DNA of 8,128 bases, taken from contig JAQICF010000238.1 in the NCBI GenBank assembly GCA_027858795.1, forward strand, positions 1-8,128, in the 5' to 3' direction. Below the pieces are notes generated by a model. The model did not search any database. It saw only the letters and a list, made by a program, of their open reading frames with translations, and was not told where the DNA came from. Shown one piece after another: positions 1 through 6,557 of this stretch (positions are counted from its first letter, which is position 1; the number at the start of each line of letters is the position of its first letter). The position numbers were made by a program, and so were the translations under genes. Source of the DNA: Candidatus Delongbacteria bacterium. Its GTDB lineage: Bacteria; Delongbacteria; UBA4055.

Positions 1-160
1 GTTGGTATTATTATTGTATTATATATTAGCTTAAGCAAGTTCACACCATTTATTATAATTAATTATGCAATTATTTCATTCTAGCTAAAAAATAAGAAAA
101 ATCAGTTAATAAAGCAAAATGTTTATTACATATAAACGTCGAATATAACAGCCTTTTTTA

Positions 161-191
161 TTGTATAAAGTTCTAAATAAGTATAACTTTA
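161..191 (+). promoter_or_regulatory. Putative FCB-type promoter for the YgiQ-like gene
   Basis: A TTG box at 161-163 is followed by exactly 20 bases and then TAACTTTA at 184-191, which matches the TAnnTTTG -7 box except for the last base. Transcription would start near 196-200, giving a leader of about 25-30 bases. The same spacing recurs upstream of several other genes in this window, which is the main support. The region is AT-rich, so a chance match is possible. Confidence 0.5.
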
Positions 192-224
192 TAAAAGCAT
201 AAACAAAATAAGAATGGGATTAAA

Positions 225-2000
225 ATGATCAAAGGATTTTTACCAAATAGTAATAAAGAAATAAAAAAACTAGGCTGGAAACAAGTTGATGTAATAATTG
301 TTACAGGAGATGCATATATTGATCATCCAAATTCACAAGTAGCTGTTTGTGGTAAGTTTTTGGATAAAAATGGTTATAATGTGGCAGTCTTAGATATGCC
401 TAATATTCAGAAAAATGAAGAATGGACGATATTTGGAAAACCCAAATTGTTTTTCTTAGTTATAACAGGTGAAGAAGATTCAATGGTCTCAAACTATACT
501 CCCTATATCAAACTTAAAACTTCTGATCAATATTTACCCGGAAATAAAAAAGTAAATAGACCTGACAGGGCTTTGATAAGGTATTGTAATAAGATAAAAG
601 AACTATATAAAAATTCAAAGATCGTTATAGGTGGAGTTGAGGCAGCTGGAAGAATGGCATCACATTATGATTTTTGGTCAGAGAAAGTAAGAAAACCGAT
701 TCTATTTGATACTAAAGCTGATATTTTATTGTATGGTAACATGGAATTTAACCTAGTGAAAATTGCAGAGCAATTAAGAGCAAACGGAGAGATCAAATAT
801 TTCAATGCTCTGACAGGTATTGCTCATATATCAAATGAAATTTCTGAAAGAATGAAATATACGGAATTGCCTTCATTCGAAGATATGAAAGATAATAAGG
901 ATAATTTTCTTGAACATGAGAGGGTTCTGCATTCTAATCAGAATCCGTACAATTCAGAAACATTAATTCAGAAAGTTCTTAATCGTTATTTGATAATAAA
1001 TAAACCTAATATTCCAATGGAACCAAATGAAATAGATTCAATTTATGGTTCAAGTTTTACTTTTAAACCCCATCCTAAGTATAAAGAAGAAATCCCTGCA
1101 TATGAAAGGATTAAAGATCAAATACCTACTCATAGAGGAACTTTGGATGCATTATCTTTTACTCAAGATATATTTACTCAAGGAAGATTGATCTCTTTCA
1201 GGTCTAAAAGTTCAATATTAAAGAATATCATTTTCTTCACTAAAACAAAGATATTTAATAAAATGATTAATAATTTTTATGGAATAAGATCAAATTATTA
1301 CGGGATTTCTGTTAGAAATGAAGAAAAATGTAGAAAATGTGAGCTGAGATCATGTATTTATCCATCAGTTTGTAAAAACCTTTCCAAAGGTACTAGAGCG
1401 ATGGTTGAGGTGTCTAAAGAAGTTGATGAAGTTAAGAATGTAAGAAATAACTTCTATGCATCAAATATGGATTTGACACTTTTAATGAGTGATACTGATG
1501 CGTTTAAAGAATACATCATGAAAGGGATAAACACATACGGAGTTCTTGCTTATTTTACGAAAAATAATTTTCTAAATAATTTAATGGGATTACCTGAATA
1601 TGCTAAAGTTGAAGAATTTATAGAGAGTTTTATTAAAAGATCAGGAGAGTATTCAAAAAAATATGAGTTAAAGATAAATGTTTTAGCAGGTTATCCCGGA
1701 GAAGTATATGAAGATACTGTAGATAATGTTTTGGAAGCATTGAAGTTAAAGGTAACAATAAATCAGATAATGCCATTTATACCTTTACCTATGACAATTG
1801 CTGCATGCCAGTATTATACCGGCAAAGATCCATTTGATAGGGGAGAAGTTACTGCAAGTAAAAAGCTAAGTGAAAAGAAAAACATAGTAGCAATTTACAA
1901 TCATAATAATAAATCCAATTTTAAGGTTATTCATAGAATCTTACATGATATAGGTAGAAAGAAAGATATTAATAAGATATTGAAAATGGGTAATAAATAA
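225..2000 (+). CDS. YgiQ-family (UPF0313) radical SAM homologue lacking the cluster cysteines; likely pseudoenzyme
   Basis: This 591-residue protein follows the YgiQ family from end to end. The N-terminal domain has the GWKQVDVIIVTGDAYIDHP block (about 17-35), PDRALI and GGVEAA (136-141, family form GGIEAS). The central region has RG...QGRLI, C-terminal landmarks are YPG (490-492) and YYTGKDPF (530-537), and the tail after that is short. YgiQ proteins normally carry a radical-SAM CxxxCxxC that binds the [4Fe-4S] cluster cleaving S-adenosylmethionine; their substrate is unknown. Here the three cysteine positions are Thr306, Leu310 and Thr313, with flanks RG and SF still aligned in frame. The downstream LKIAPEH block is also replaced (VLAYFTKNN, 440-448). 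A second cysteine group is kept: C369, C372, C377, C383. The frame is intact, so this looks like a maintained non-radical homologue rather than a decaying gene. The ATG lacks a clear Shine-Dalgarno sequence. Family assignment is confident; activity and role are unknown. Confidence 0.85.
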   Translation: MIKGFLPNSNKEIKKLGWKQVDVIIVTGDAYIDHPNSQVAVCGKFLDKNGYNVAVLDMPNIQKNEEWTIFGKPKLFFLVITGEEDSMVSNYTPYIKLKTSDQYLPGNKKVNRPDRALIRYCNKIKELYKNSKIVIGGVEAAGRMASHYDFWSEKVRKPILFDTKADILLYGNMEFNLVKIAEQLRANGEIKYFNALTGIAHISNEISERMKYTELPSFEDMKDNKDNFLEHERVLHSNQNPYNSETLIQKVLNRYLIINKPNIPMEPNEIDSIYGSSFTFKPHPKYKEEIPAYERIKDQIPTHRGTLDALSFTQDIFTQGRLISFRSKSSILKNIIFFTKTKIFNKMINNFYGIRSNYYGISVRNEEKCRKCELRSCIYPSVCKNLSKGTRAMVEVSKEVDEVKNVRNNFYASNMDLTLLMSDTDAFKEYIMKGINTYGVLAYFTKNNFLNNLMGLPEYAKVEEFIESFIKRSGEYSKKYELKINVLAGYPGEVYEDTVDNVLEALKLKVTINQIMPFIPLPMTIAACQYYTGKDPFDRGEVTASKKLSEKKNIVAIYNHNNKSNFKVIHRILHDIGRKKDINKILKMGNK

Positions 2001-2016
2001 TGAATCCTGTAAATGT

Positions 2017-2047
2017 AAAAAGAGTCTCAATTGAGACTCTTTTTTTT
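2017..2047. terminator. Bidirectional rho-independent terminator
   Basis: Positions 2021-2040 form a perfect palindrome (AGAGTCTCAA / TTGAGACTCT), flanked by AAAA at 2017-2020 and seven T at 2041-2047. Read on either strand it gives a stem followed by a U run. It lies between the 3' ends of the YgiQ-like gene (stop at 2000) and the convergent tRNA-fMet gene (3' end at 2049), so one hairpin can end both transcripts. Confidence 0.85.
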
Positions 2048-2048
2048 G

Positions 2049-2122
<74 letters not shown>

Positions 2123-2132
2123 ATTATGAGCA

Positions 2133-2163
2133 CAAATATATATTTTTTAGTTTGTGAAGTCAA
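2133..2163 (-). promoter_or_regulatory. Promoter of tRNA-fMet
   Basis: On the minus strand TTGACT (2163-2158) is followed by 17 bases and TATATTTG (2140-2133). This fits both the classical -35/-10 layout (TTGACT, 17 bases, TATATT) and the Bacteroidota layout (TTG, 20 bases, a perfect TAnnTTTG). Mature tRNA starts 10 bases after the box, leaving only a short leader. It is the best promoter match in the window. Confidence 0.8.
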
Positions 2164-2182
2164 GTTTTATTTTGTAATTTCT
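2151..2182 (+). promoter_or_regulatory. Putative promoter of the glycosyltransferase gene
   Basis: TTTG at 2151-2154 is followed by exactly 20 bases and TAATTTCT at 2175-2182, a partial match to TAnnTTTG (TA and two of the three T kept). The spacing agrees with the other promoters here. It overlaps the divergent tRNA-fMet promoter, so the two may compete for RNA polymerase. A start near 2189 would leave a leader of about 22 bases containing AAGG. Confidence 0.4.
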
Positions 2183-2210
2183 TTCCTAAGGTAATTCTAA
2201 GGTTAAAAGA

Positions 2211-3272
2211 TTGAAAAAAAAGATATTATATGCAGTGCTTAATTGGGGACTTGGACATGCTACAAGGTCAATGCCTATAATTAAAGAACTGATAAAAGAT
2301 AATGAAGTTATCCTGGTTTCTACGAGTAGATCATTGTTGCTTCTCAAGAAAGAATTCCCAGAATTAGAAATTATTGACTATCCTGATTACTCAATTAAAT
2401 ACACGAAACATGCTAAATTTCTATTTATTTCTTTAGCACTTCAAATTCCAAAAATACTCATAGGGTTGTATAGAGAGCATAAGTTTGCTGCTAAGATCAC
2501 TAGAGAAAAAAAAATTGATTTGATCATCTCCGATAACAGATATGGAATTTACAATTATAAAGTACCCTCTTATTTTATTACTCATCAACTTAGATTTAAA
2601 ATGCCAAAAGGATTAAAATTTCTCGAAAATTTAACAGAGTACTTTAATAAATTTTATTTTAGAAAATATAAAAAGATATTTATCCCTGACAATGAGAACG
2701 AACCTAATTTCTCAGGGAAATTATCTCATAATACAAGAAGAATAAAGAAGGGTAAACTTCGATATGTGGGTTTACTTTCTGATACAAAAGAAACTGAAAG
2801 TATTATCTCTGATTATTTGGTATTAATTTCCGGACCTGAACCACAGAGAACAAAATTTGAAAATATGGTCAGAGAACAAATTAAAGATATTGAAGGTAAA
2901 AAGATATTAGTCTTGGGAAAAACTGAAATTGAAGAAACAGAATCAGAGAAGGATCTTGAAATATACTCACATTTATCAAGAGAAAAAATATCAAAGATGA
3001 TAAATGGAGCAGGACTGATAATTTCCCGTCCGGGTTATTCTACAGTGATGGAAGTTGCAGCAGCAGGGAAGAAGGCATTGTTTATTCCAACACCGGGTCA
3101 AACAGAGCAAGAGTATCTCGCTGAGTATTATAAGGATAAAGGTTTATTCCATTATGTTCCTCAAAATGAAATGAATTTGAAAAATGATATTCCTGCAGCT
3201 GATGAGTTCAAAGCAATAGAGAAACAAAAAGTAAATGACATTGAAATGATATTAAAAGAGCTTGAATTATAA
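2211..3272 (+). CDS. MJ1255/MurG-like GT-B glycosyltransferase
   Basis: This 353-residue protein opens with a beta strand and Gly-rich loop, ILYAVLNWGLGHATRSMPI (5-23). The opening and length are characteristic of the MJ1255-like family (TIGR00661; Glyco_trans_1_3), distant relatives of MurG. The C-terminal half carries the nucleotide-sugar donor signature: SRPGYSTVME (272-281) and then PTPGQTEQE (293-301), corresponding to GxxT...E and P...Q in MurG-type enzymes. It probably acts at the cytoplasmic face of the inner membrane on a lipid or envelope glycan; donor and acceptor cannot be inferred. No membrane-spanning segment is obvious. The start codon is TTG at 2211, preceded by AAGG at 2199-2202. 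The next in-frame ATG (near 2270) would remove the Gly-rich loop, so TTG is preferred. A repeat element and an Omp85 gene follow on the same strand. Confidence 0.85.
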   Translation: MKKKILYAVLNWGLGHATRSMPIIKELIKDNEVILVSTSRSLLLLKKEFPELEIIDYPDYSIKYTKHAKFLFISLALQIPKILIGLYREHKFAAKITREKKIDLIISDNRYGIYNYKVPSYFITHQLRFKMPKGLKFLENLTEYFNKFYFRKYKKIFIPDNENEPNFSGKLSHNTRRIKKGKLRYVGLLSDTKETESIISDYLVLISGPEPQRTKFENMVREQIKDIEGKKILVLGKTEIEETESEKDLEIYSHLSREKISKMINGAGLIISRPGYSTVMEVAAAGKKALFIPTPGQTEQEYLAEYYKDKGLFHYVPQNEMNLKNDIPAADEFKAIEKQKVNDIEMILKELEL

Positions 3273-3282
3273 TAAATGGGAC

Positions 3283-3355
3283 TGTCACCCTGAATTTATT
3301 TCAGGGTCTAAAAAAAGGATAAAAAGATAGATACTGAAACAAGTTCAGCATGACA
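3283..3355. repeat. Composite palindromic intergenic repeat (REP/MITE-like)
   Basis: Two 27-base arms face each other: 3283-3309 and the reverse complement of 3329-3355. They match at 21 of 27 positions by hand count and are separated by 19 bases. Each arm begins TGTCA and ends TCT when read inward, and each contains its own small inverted repeat (CCCTGAA...TTCAGGG in the left arm, CTGAA...TTCAG in the right). It therefore folds as two small hairpins or one long imperfect one. It resembles the TGTCATCCTGAAC...TTCAGGATCT type of dispersed repeat I recall from many bacterial genomes. It sits between the glycosyltransferase and Omp85 genes, and there is no U run to make it a clear terminator. 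Confidence 0.75.
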
Positions 3356-3387
3356 AGCAAGTAAGATAAGGCAGGAATAAATTTATA

Positions 3388-4857
3388 ATGTTTAAATCGC
3401 TAAATATTTACACAATAATTTTATTTCTAATTTCATTTAATCTTCTCTTTTCAAAAGAAATTAAATATGAGTTTGTAGGGGAGATGTATTTCCCTTCAAG
3501 TGTTATTTTAGATCAGATTGATTTTTCTAACAATGAGAAATATTCAGATAAAGAAAATATTGAAGAAACTATAGATGGAATACTAAAATTCTATTCAAAC
3601 TCAGGTTTCCCTTTATGTACGATAAAAGTAATTGATCTCAACTCAGATGAAGATTCTACTTATTGTAAGATTAAGATCACCTCAGGAAAGTATGTCAGAA
3701 TATTCTTTATAGAATTTGAAGGTAATAAAGTTTGTGATCAAGATTTTCTTGTCAGAGAAACTAGACTTAATGTAGGTTCTAAATTCAGTGAAGAAGAAGT
3801 CAAAATTGCAATGAATTATTTATATAAGACCGGCTTATTTAATATCAAACCTGAATATTCTATTATTAAAAAGAAGGGGAAGCTGGGATTAAAGATTGAT
3901 CTTAGTGAAAAAAAATATTTTAAAGGAATGTTCTTAGGGGGAATAAGTAATTCTGATGATGAGTCAGAATTTGTGGGAAGTGGGGAATTCCTTGCCGAGA
4001 ATATCTTTGGTACAAATAGAAAAGCAGGTATCAAATGGATCAAGAAAACTAAAACTGATGAAAAAATTCACTTAATGTATCAGGAACCATTCATATTATC
4101 GTTACCTATTTCAAATAGATTTGTATTTGAGCAGGAAAATGTTGATTTACAATATTTAAAAAGAAAGTATAAATTATTTACGGAATGGACTATTGACCCT
4201 GAATCTGATTTGTTTGTAAGCTATTCACTGGAAAATTTCTATCCAGATTCTGTCAATTCTGTTATTACTTCAGATATTGAAATCAATCGTTATGAAGGCG
4301 GAATGAAATATTCAACAATGTACAATAGTTCATTAATACCAAGTGAATCAGGTTTTTCTTTATCAGGTAGTGTTAGTAGTATAAATACAAAATTTGCAGG
4401 AAAAGATTCTACCATCAATGCCGTTCAACTTGATGTGAATATGAAAAAAATATTTAAAATAGATAAAAGAATATTTTTTGTGACCAATAATGAGTATTCT
4501 CAGTTATTTAGCTCTAAAGAGATTGATAGTTTCAGCAAGATAGTATTCGGGGGAGCATACGGATTGAGAGGGTATCAGGATGAAAGTTTTCTTAGTGATA
4601 TAAAATTTCTTTCAGAATATGAATTGATTTTTACGCCTATTATGGATCTTGGGCTTGGATGCTTTCTTGACATTGCAGGATTTAATCCAAACAAAGAAAA
4701 AATTATGGATATTAAAGATATCGAATTGAAATTTGGATATGGTATAGTTTTATCCTATTTGAAGAATGCAAACGAAATTCAATTTACTATAGGAATTCCA
4801 GGAGATAAAGGTTTTGGAGAATCTATGGTGCATGTAAAATATTCATATAGATTTTAG
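3388..4857 (+). CDS. Omp85-superfamily outer-membrane protein (two POTRA domains plus barrel)
   Basis: This 489-residue precursor begins with a signal peptide (hydrophobic core about 7-21, likely cleavage near Ser22). Two POTRA-like domains follow: about 24-100 and 103-177, the second with VRIFFIEFEGN and YLYKTGLFN-type text. The remainder, about 180-489, is rich in alternating strands and ends in Tyr-Arg-Phe, a typical terminal beta-signal. The barrel has GGAYGLRGYQ (388-397), whose Arg394-Gly395-Tyr396 matches the VRGF/Y motif of the Omp85 inward loop. Family members insert or export proteins or lipids at the outer membrane (BamA, TamA, TpsB). With only two POTRA domains it is shorter than BamA, and closer in size to TamA-like or TpsB-like proteins; no substrate is implied. 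AGGA lies about 11 bases before the ATG. No own promoter was seen, so read-through from the glycosyltransferase gene is likely. Confidence 0.8.
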   Translation: MFKSLNIYTIILFLISFNLLFSKEIKYEFVGEMYFPSSVILDQIDFSNNEKYSDKENIEETIDGILKFYSNSGFPLCTIKVIDLNSDEDSTYCKIKITSGKYVRIFFIEFEGNKVCDQDFLVRETRLNVGSKFSEEEVKIAMNYLYKTGLFNIKPEYSIIKKKGKLGLKIDLSEKKYFKGMFLGGISNSDDESEFVGSGEFLAENIFGTNRKAGIKWIKKTKTDEKIHLMYQEPFILSLPISNRFVFEQENVDLQYLKRKYKLFTEWTIDPESDLFVSYSLENFYPDSVNSVITSDIEINRYEGGMKYSTMYNSSLIPSESGFSLSGSVSSINTKFAGKDSTINAVQLDVNMKKIFKIDKRIFFVTNNEYSQLFSSKEIDSFSKIVFGGAYGLRGYQDESFLSDIKFLSEYELIFTPIMDLGLGCFLDIAGFNPNKEKIMDIKDIELKFGYGIVLSYLKNANEIQFTIGIPGDKGFGESMVHVKYSYRF

Positions 4858-4866
4858 TTCTAGATT

Positions 4867-5511
4867 TTAGTTTCCTGAAGTAGCTATACACAATCCGAAA
4901 AAATTGTTATACCCATGTTCTTTTAGAGTTTTGTATATCTCTTTGGTAGTTGCCTGAGTTGTGATCAGATCATCGACTACAATAATAAAAATATTTTTAT
5001 CCAATGAAGGTGTATCCAGTTTAAATATCCCGCTTACGTTACTTTTTCTATCACTATTATCAACTTTAGTCTGAGAAACATTATCTTTTTTTCGTTTTAT
5101 AAGTTCTTCATTAATGGGAATGTCTAGTTCTTCAGATAGACCTTTAGATATGAACAGGCTCTGGTTGTATCCTCTTGTTTTAATTCTTTTCTTATGAAGT
5201 GGAACCGGAAATAGAATAGAATTTTCATTATTAAATATTTCGGATAAATGTTTTGCAGCTTCCTTACCCAATATCTGTCCAATTTCAGGTCGGGAATTAT
5301 ATTTTAATTCAAAGATCAATTTTTTGATACTGTTATTATATTGAAATACAGCAATATATCCGGGATCAGTATTTTTGTGTAATTGTAAATTGGATAGGCA
5401 TTTTTTACAGACAAAAAGTTCATCATTTAGGTAATCTTCACAGATAAGGCAGGAAGCTGGAAAGAAAAATGATGATAGGGAGGAGAGGATATTTTTAAAG
5501 AAGTTTTTCAT
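4867..5511 (-). CDS. comF: ComF-family phosphoribosyltransferase-like protein
   Basis: This 214-residue protein has the full ComF layout. An N-terminal zinc finger uses C21, C24, C35 and C38. It is followed by the PVPLHKKRIKTRGYNQ block (102-117), the SQTK motif near 146-149, and the C-terminal PRPP-binding motif IIVVDDLITTQATTKE (176-191). ComF proteins are needed for DNA uptake in competent bacteria; homologues are also common in non-competent species, where their role is unclear. The PRPP loop usually reads TTGAT; here Gly is replaced by Gln186 (codon cag, complement of 4954-4956), which may weaken phosphate binding. The gene follows nrdR on the same strand after a 65-base gap filled mostly by hairpins, so cotranscription is likely. 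A GGAG about 13 bases before the ATG touches the edge of one hairpin. Confidence 0.9.
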   Translation of the reverse strand: MKNFFKNILSSLSSFFFPASCLICEDYLNDELFVCKKCLSNLQLHKNTDPGYIAVFQYNNSIKKLIFELKYNSRPEIGQILGKEAAKHLSEIFNNENSILFPVPLHKKRIKTRGYNQSLFISKGLSEELDIPINEELIKRKKDNVSQTKVDNSDRKSNVSGIFKLDTPSLDKNIFIIVVDDLITTQATTKEIYKTLKEHGYNNFFGLCIATSGN

Positions 5512-5526
5512 AGCTGTGTGGTGTCT

Positions 5527-5573
5527 CCGTAGGTTGAAACCTACGGTTATGGGGGTTATATCCCGTTGGGATA
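5527..5573. repeat. Paired hairpin repeat between nrdR and comF
   Basis: The first hairpin, 5527-5546, is a perfect 9-base inverted repeat (CCGTAGGTT, GA, AACCTACGG). The second, 5559-5573, is TATCCC, GTT, GGGATA. They are more GC-rich than the flanks and fill nearly the whole nrdR-comF gap, ending a few bases from the nrdR stop. The sequence resembles the 'CCGTAGGTTGAAACCTACGG ... TCCCG' dispersed repeat that I recall from FCB genomes; copy number cannot be seen here. On the transcript it could stall polymerase or mask the comF ribosome binding site. Confidence 0.7.
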
Positions 5574-5576
5574 ATA

Positions 5577-6026
5577 CTACTTTATAATATTTTGCAGTTC
5601 TTTCATGAACTCTTTCACATCTTTAAATTTACGGTAGACGGATGCGAAGCGGATATAGGCAACTTCATCTGTCTTTTTTAATATGTCAATTACAAGTTCT
5701 CCGATAACATTTGATTTGATAGTACCTGAATAATTGTTTGTAATTGAATTATAAACATCATCAACCATCTTTTCAATCTGTTCAGGAGATATATGTCTTT
5801 TCATGCAAGCTAAAGAAATGCCTTTTTTAATTTTTTGACGATCATATTCTTCTATGATACCATTATTCTTTTCTACGAGAACTTCAGCTTTTTCAATATA
5901 TTCATAAGTTGTAAATCTATGACCACATTCAGTACATTCTCTTCTTCTTCTGATTGCGGTGCCATCTCTGACAATTCTTGAATCAATTACTTTATTTTCA
6001 GATTTAGAGCATTTAGGGCATTTCAT
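5577..6026 (-). CDS. nrdR: Transcriptional repressor NrdR
   Basis: This 149-residue protein matches NrdR over its full length. It starts with a zinc ribbon (C3, C6, C31, C34) containing VIDSR and the basic IRRRREC segment that contacts DNA, then RFTTYE (37-42). An ATP-cone domain follows (about 46-136) with VEKNNGIIEEYDRQKI and a conserved VAYIRFASVYRKF end. NrdR senses ATP/dATP and represses ribonucleotide reductase genes by binding paired NrdR boxes. No ribonucleotide reductase gene is present here, and I saw no NrdR box upstream of this gene, so self-regulation is not supported. The length and all key residues are normal. The ATG at 6026 aligns with the family start although the ribosome binding site is weak. 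It is probably the first gene of a unit with comF. Confidence 0.96.
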   Translation of the reverse strand: MKCPKCSKSENKVIDSRIVRDGTAIRRRRECTECGHRFTTYEYIEKAEVLVEKNNGIIEEYDRQKIKKGISLACMKRHISPEQIEKMVDDVYNSITNNYSGTIKSNVIGELVIDILKKTDEVAYIRFASVYRKFKDVKEFMKELQNIIK

Positions 6027-6054
6027 ATTTTTTCTCAGTTTTTATTAACACCTG

Positions 6055-6087
6055 TAAAATTAAGCTAAAATATACAAATTATGCAAA
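6055..6087 (-). promoter_or_regulatory. Putative promoter of nrdR-comF
   Basis: On the minus strand TTTG (6087-6084) is followed by 21 bases and TAATTTTA (6062-6055), which matches TAnnTTTG except at the last base. The leader would be about 25 bases. Support comes from the matching layout elsewhere in the window; in AT-rich DNA this alone is weak. Confidence 0.4.
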
Positions 6088-6094
6088 TTTAATT

Positions 6095-6124
6095 TTGAAG
6101 TTTATAATTTAATGATTACATTGA
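6095..6124 (+). promoter_or_regulatory. Putative promoter of the lipoprotein gene
   Basis: TTG at 6095-6097 (within TTTTG) is followed by 19 bases and TACATTGA at 6117-6124, a partial TAnnTTTG match. It lies close to the divergent nrdR promoter but their boxes do not overlap. A start near 6130 would give a leader of about 25 bases that includes the GGAG at 6144-6147. Confidence 0.35.
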
Positions 6125-6154
6125 TTTAACAACCTATTAAACTGGAGATTTGAA

Positions 6155-6544
6155 ATGAAGCAACTAATAATATTTCTTACGATACTAATTTCTTTAACCT
6201 TTATTTCTTGTGATTCAGATTACTCTGGAGAAATATCAGATACTTTTAATGTGTACTACGTTGTTGAAGGTGATAGTTTAACAGCTTACAATATTGAATT
6301 TCTTGTAAATAGTGCAAATGATACAATTACAATTGGTCCTTTAACAGGTAATTTCGTTTCTGATACATTAAATATCAATCATCAGGCAACAGAATCGGAC
6401 TTATACTACATAAAACTTTCAAGGATGTTTACTCCTCCTGTCTATGATACCTTGGTAGTGAAGGTATTTAAAGGTTTGAGTGAATTTGATGTTGATTCTT
6501 TACTAATTGGATCAGGTGAAGTAGAATTGAAAGGGCAGTTTTAA
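6155..6544 (+). CDS. Small predicted lipoprotein of unknown function
   Basis: This 129-residue protein starts with Lys, a hydrophobic stretch and a probable lipobox ending FIS-Cys19 (TFISC), so it should be lipid-anchored after signal peptidase II cleavage. Phe at -3 is not the usual Leu, but the overall pattern is typical. The mature part starts CDSDYSGE, is acidic, and alternates short hydrophobic and polar runs with many Thr, Ser, Asp and Asn, suggesting a small beta-rich domain. I do not recognise the family. A good Shine-Dalgarno sequence (GGAG at 6144-6147, 7 bases before the ATG) fixes the start. It diverges from nrdR and converges on holA with only 13 bases between stop codons. Confidence 0.7.
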   Translation: MKQLIIFLTILISLTFISCDSDYSGEISDTFNVYYVVEGDSLTAYNIEFLVNSANDTITIGPLTGNFVSDTLNINHQATESDLYYIKLSRMFTPPVYDTLVVKVFKGLSEFDVDSLLIGSGEVELKGQF

Positions 6545-6557
6545 TTGTAAGTTTACA

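Noticed and set aside
1..84. Frame open from the left edge to TAG at 82-84, encoding a hydrophobic stretch (VGIIIVLYISLSKF...).
   Set aside because: It could be the tail of an upstream membrane protein, but 27 codons in very AT-rich sequence with hydrophobic composition is easily chance. No start or family signal is visible.
3816..4043. 75-codon minus-strand frame inside the Omp85 gene.
   Set aside because: It lies fully within a well-supported gene on the other strand and has no ribosome binding site or recognisable domain.
6027..6154. Search for NrdR boxes upstream of nrdR.
   Set aside because: No pair of acaCwAtATaTwGtgt-like sites at the expected spacing was found, so autoregulation is not claimed.
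6546..6557. TGTAA-GT-TTACA palindrome between the lipoprotein and holA stop codons.
   Set aside because: The five-base AT-rich stem without a T run is too weak to call a terminator, though it is the only candidate in that gap.
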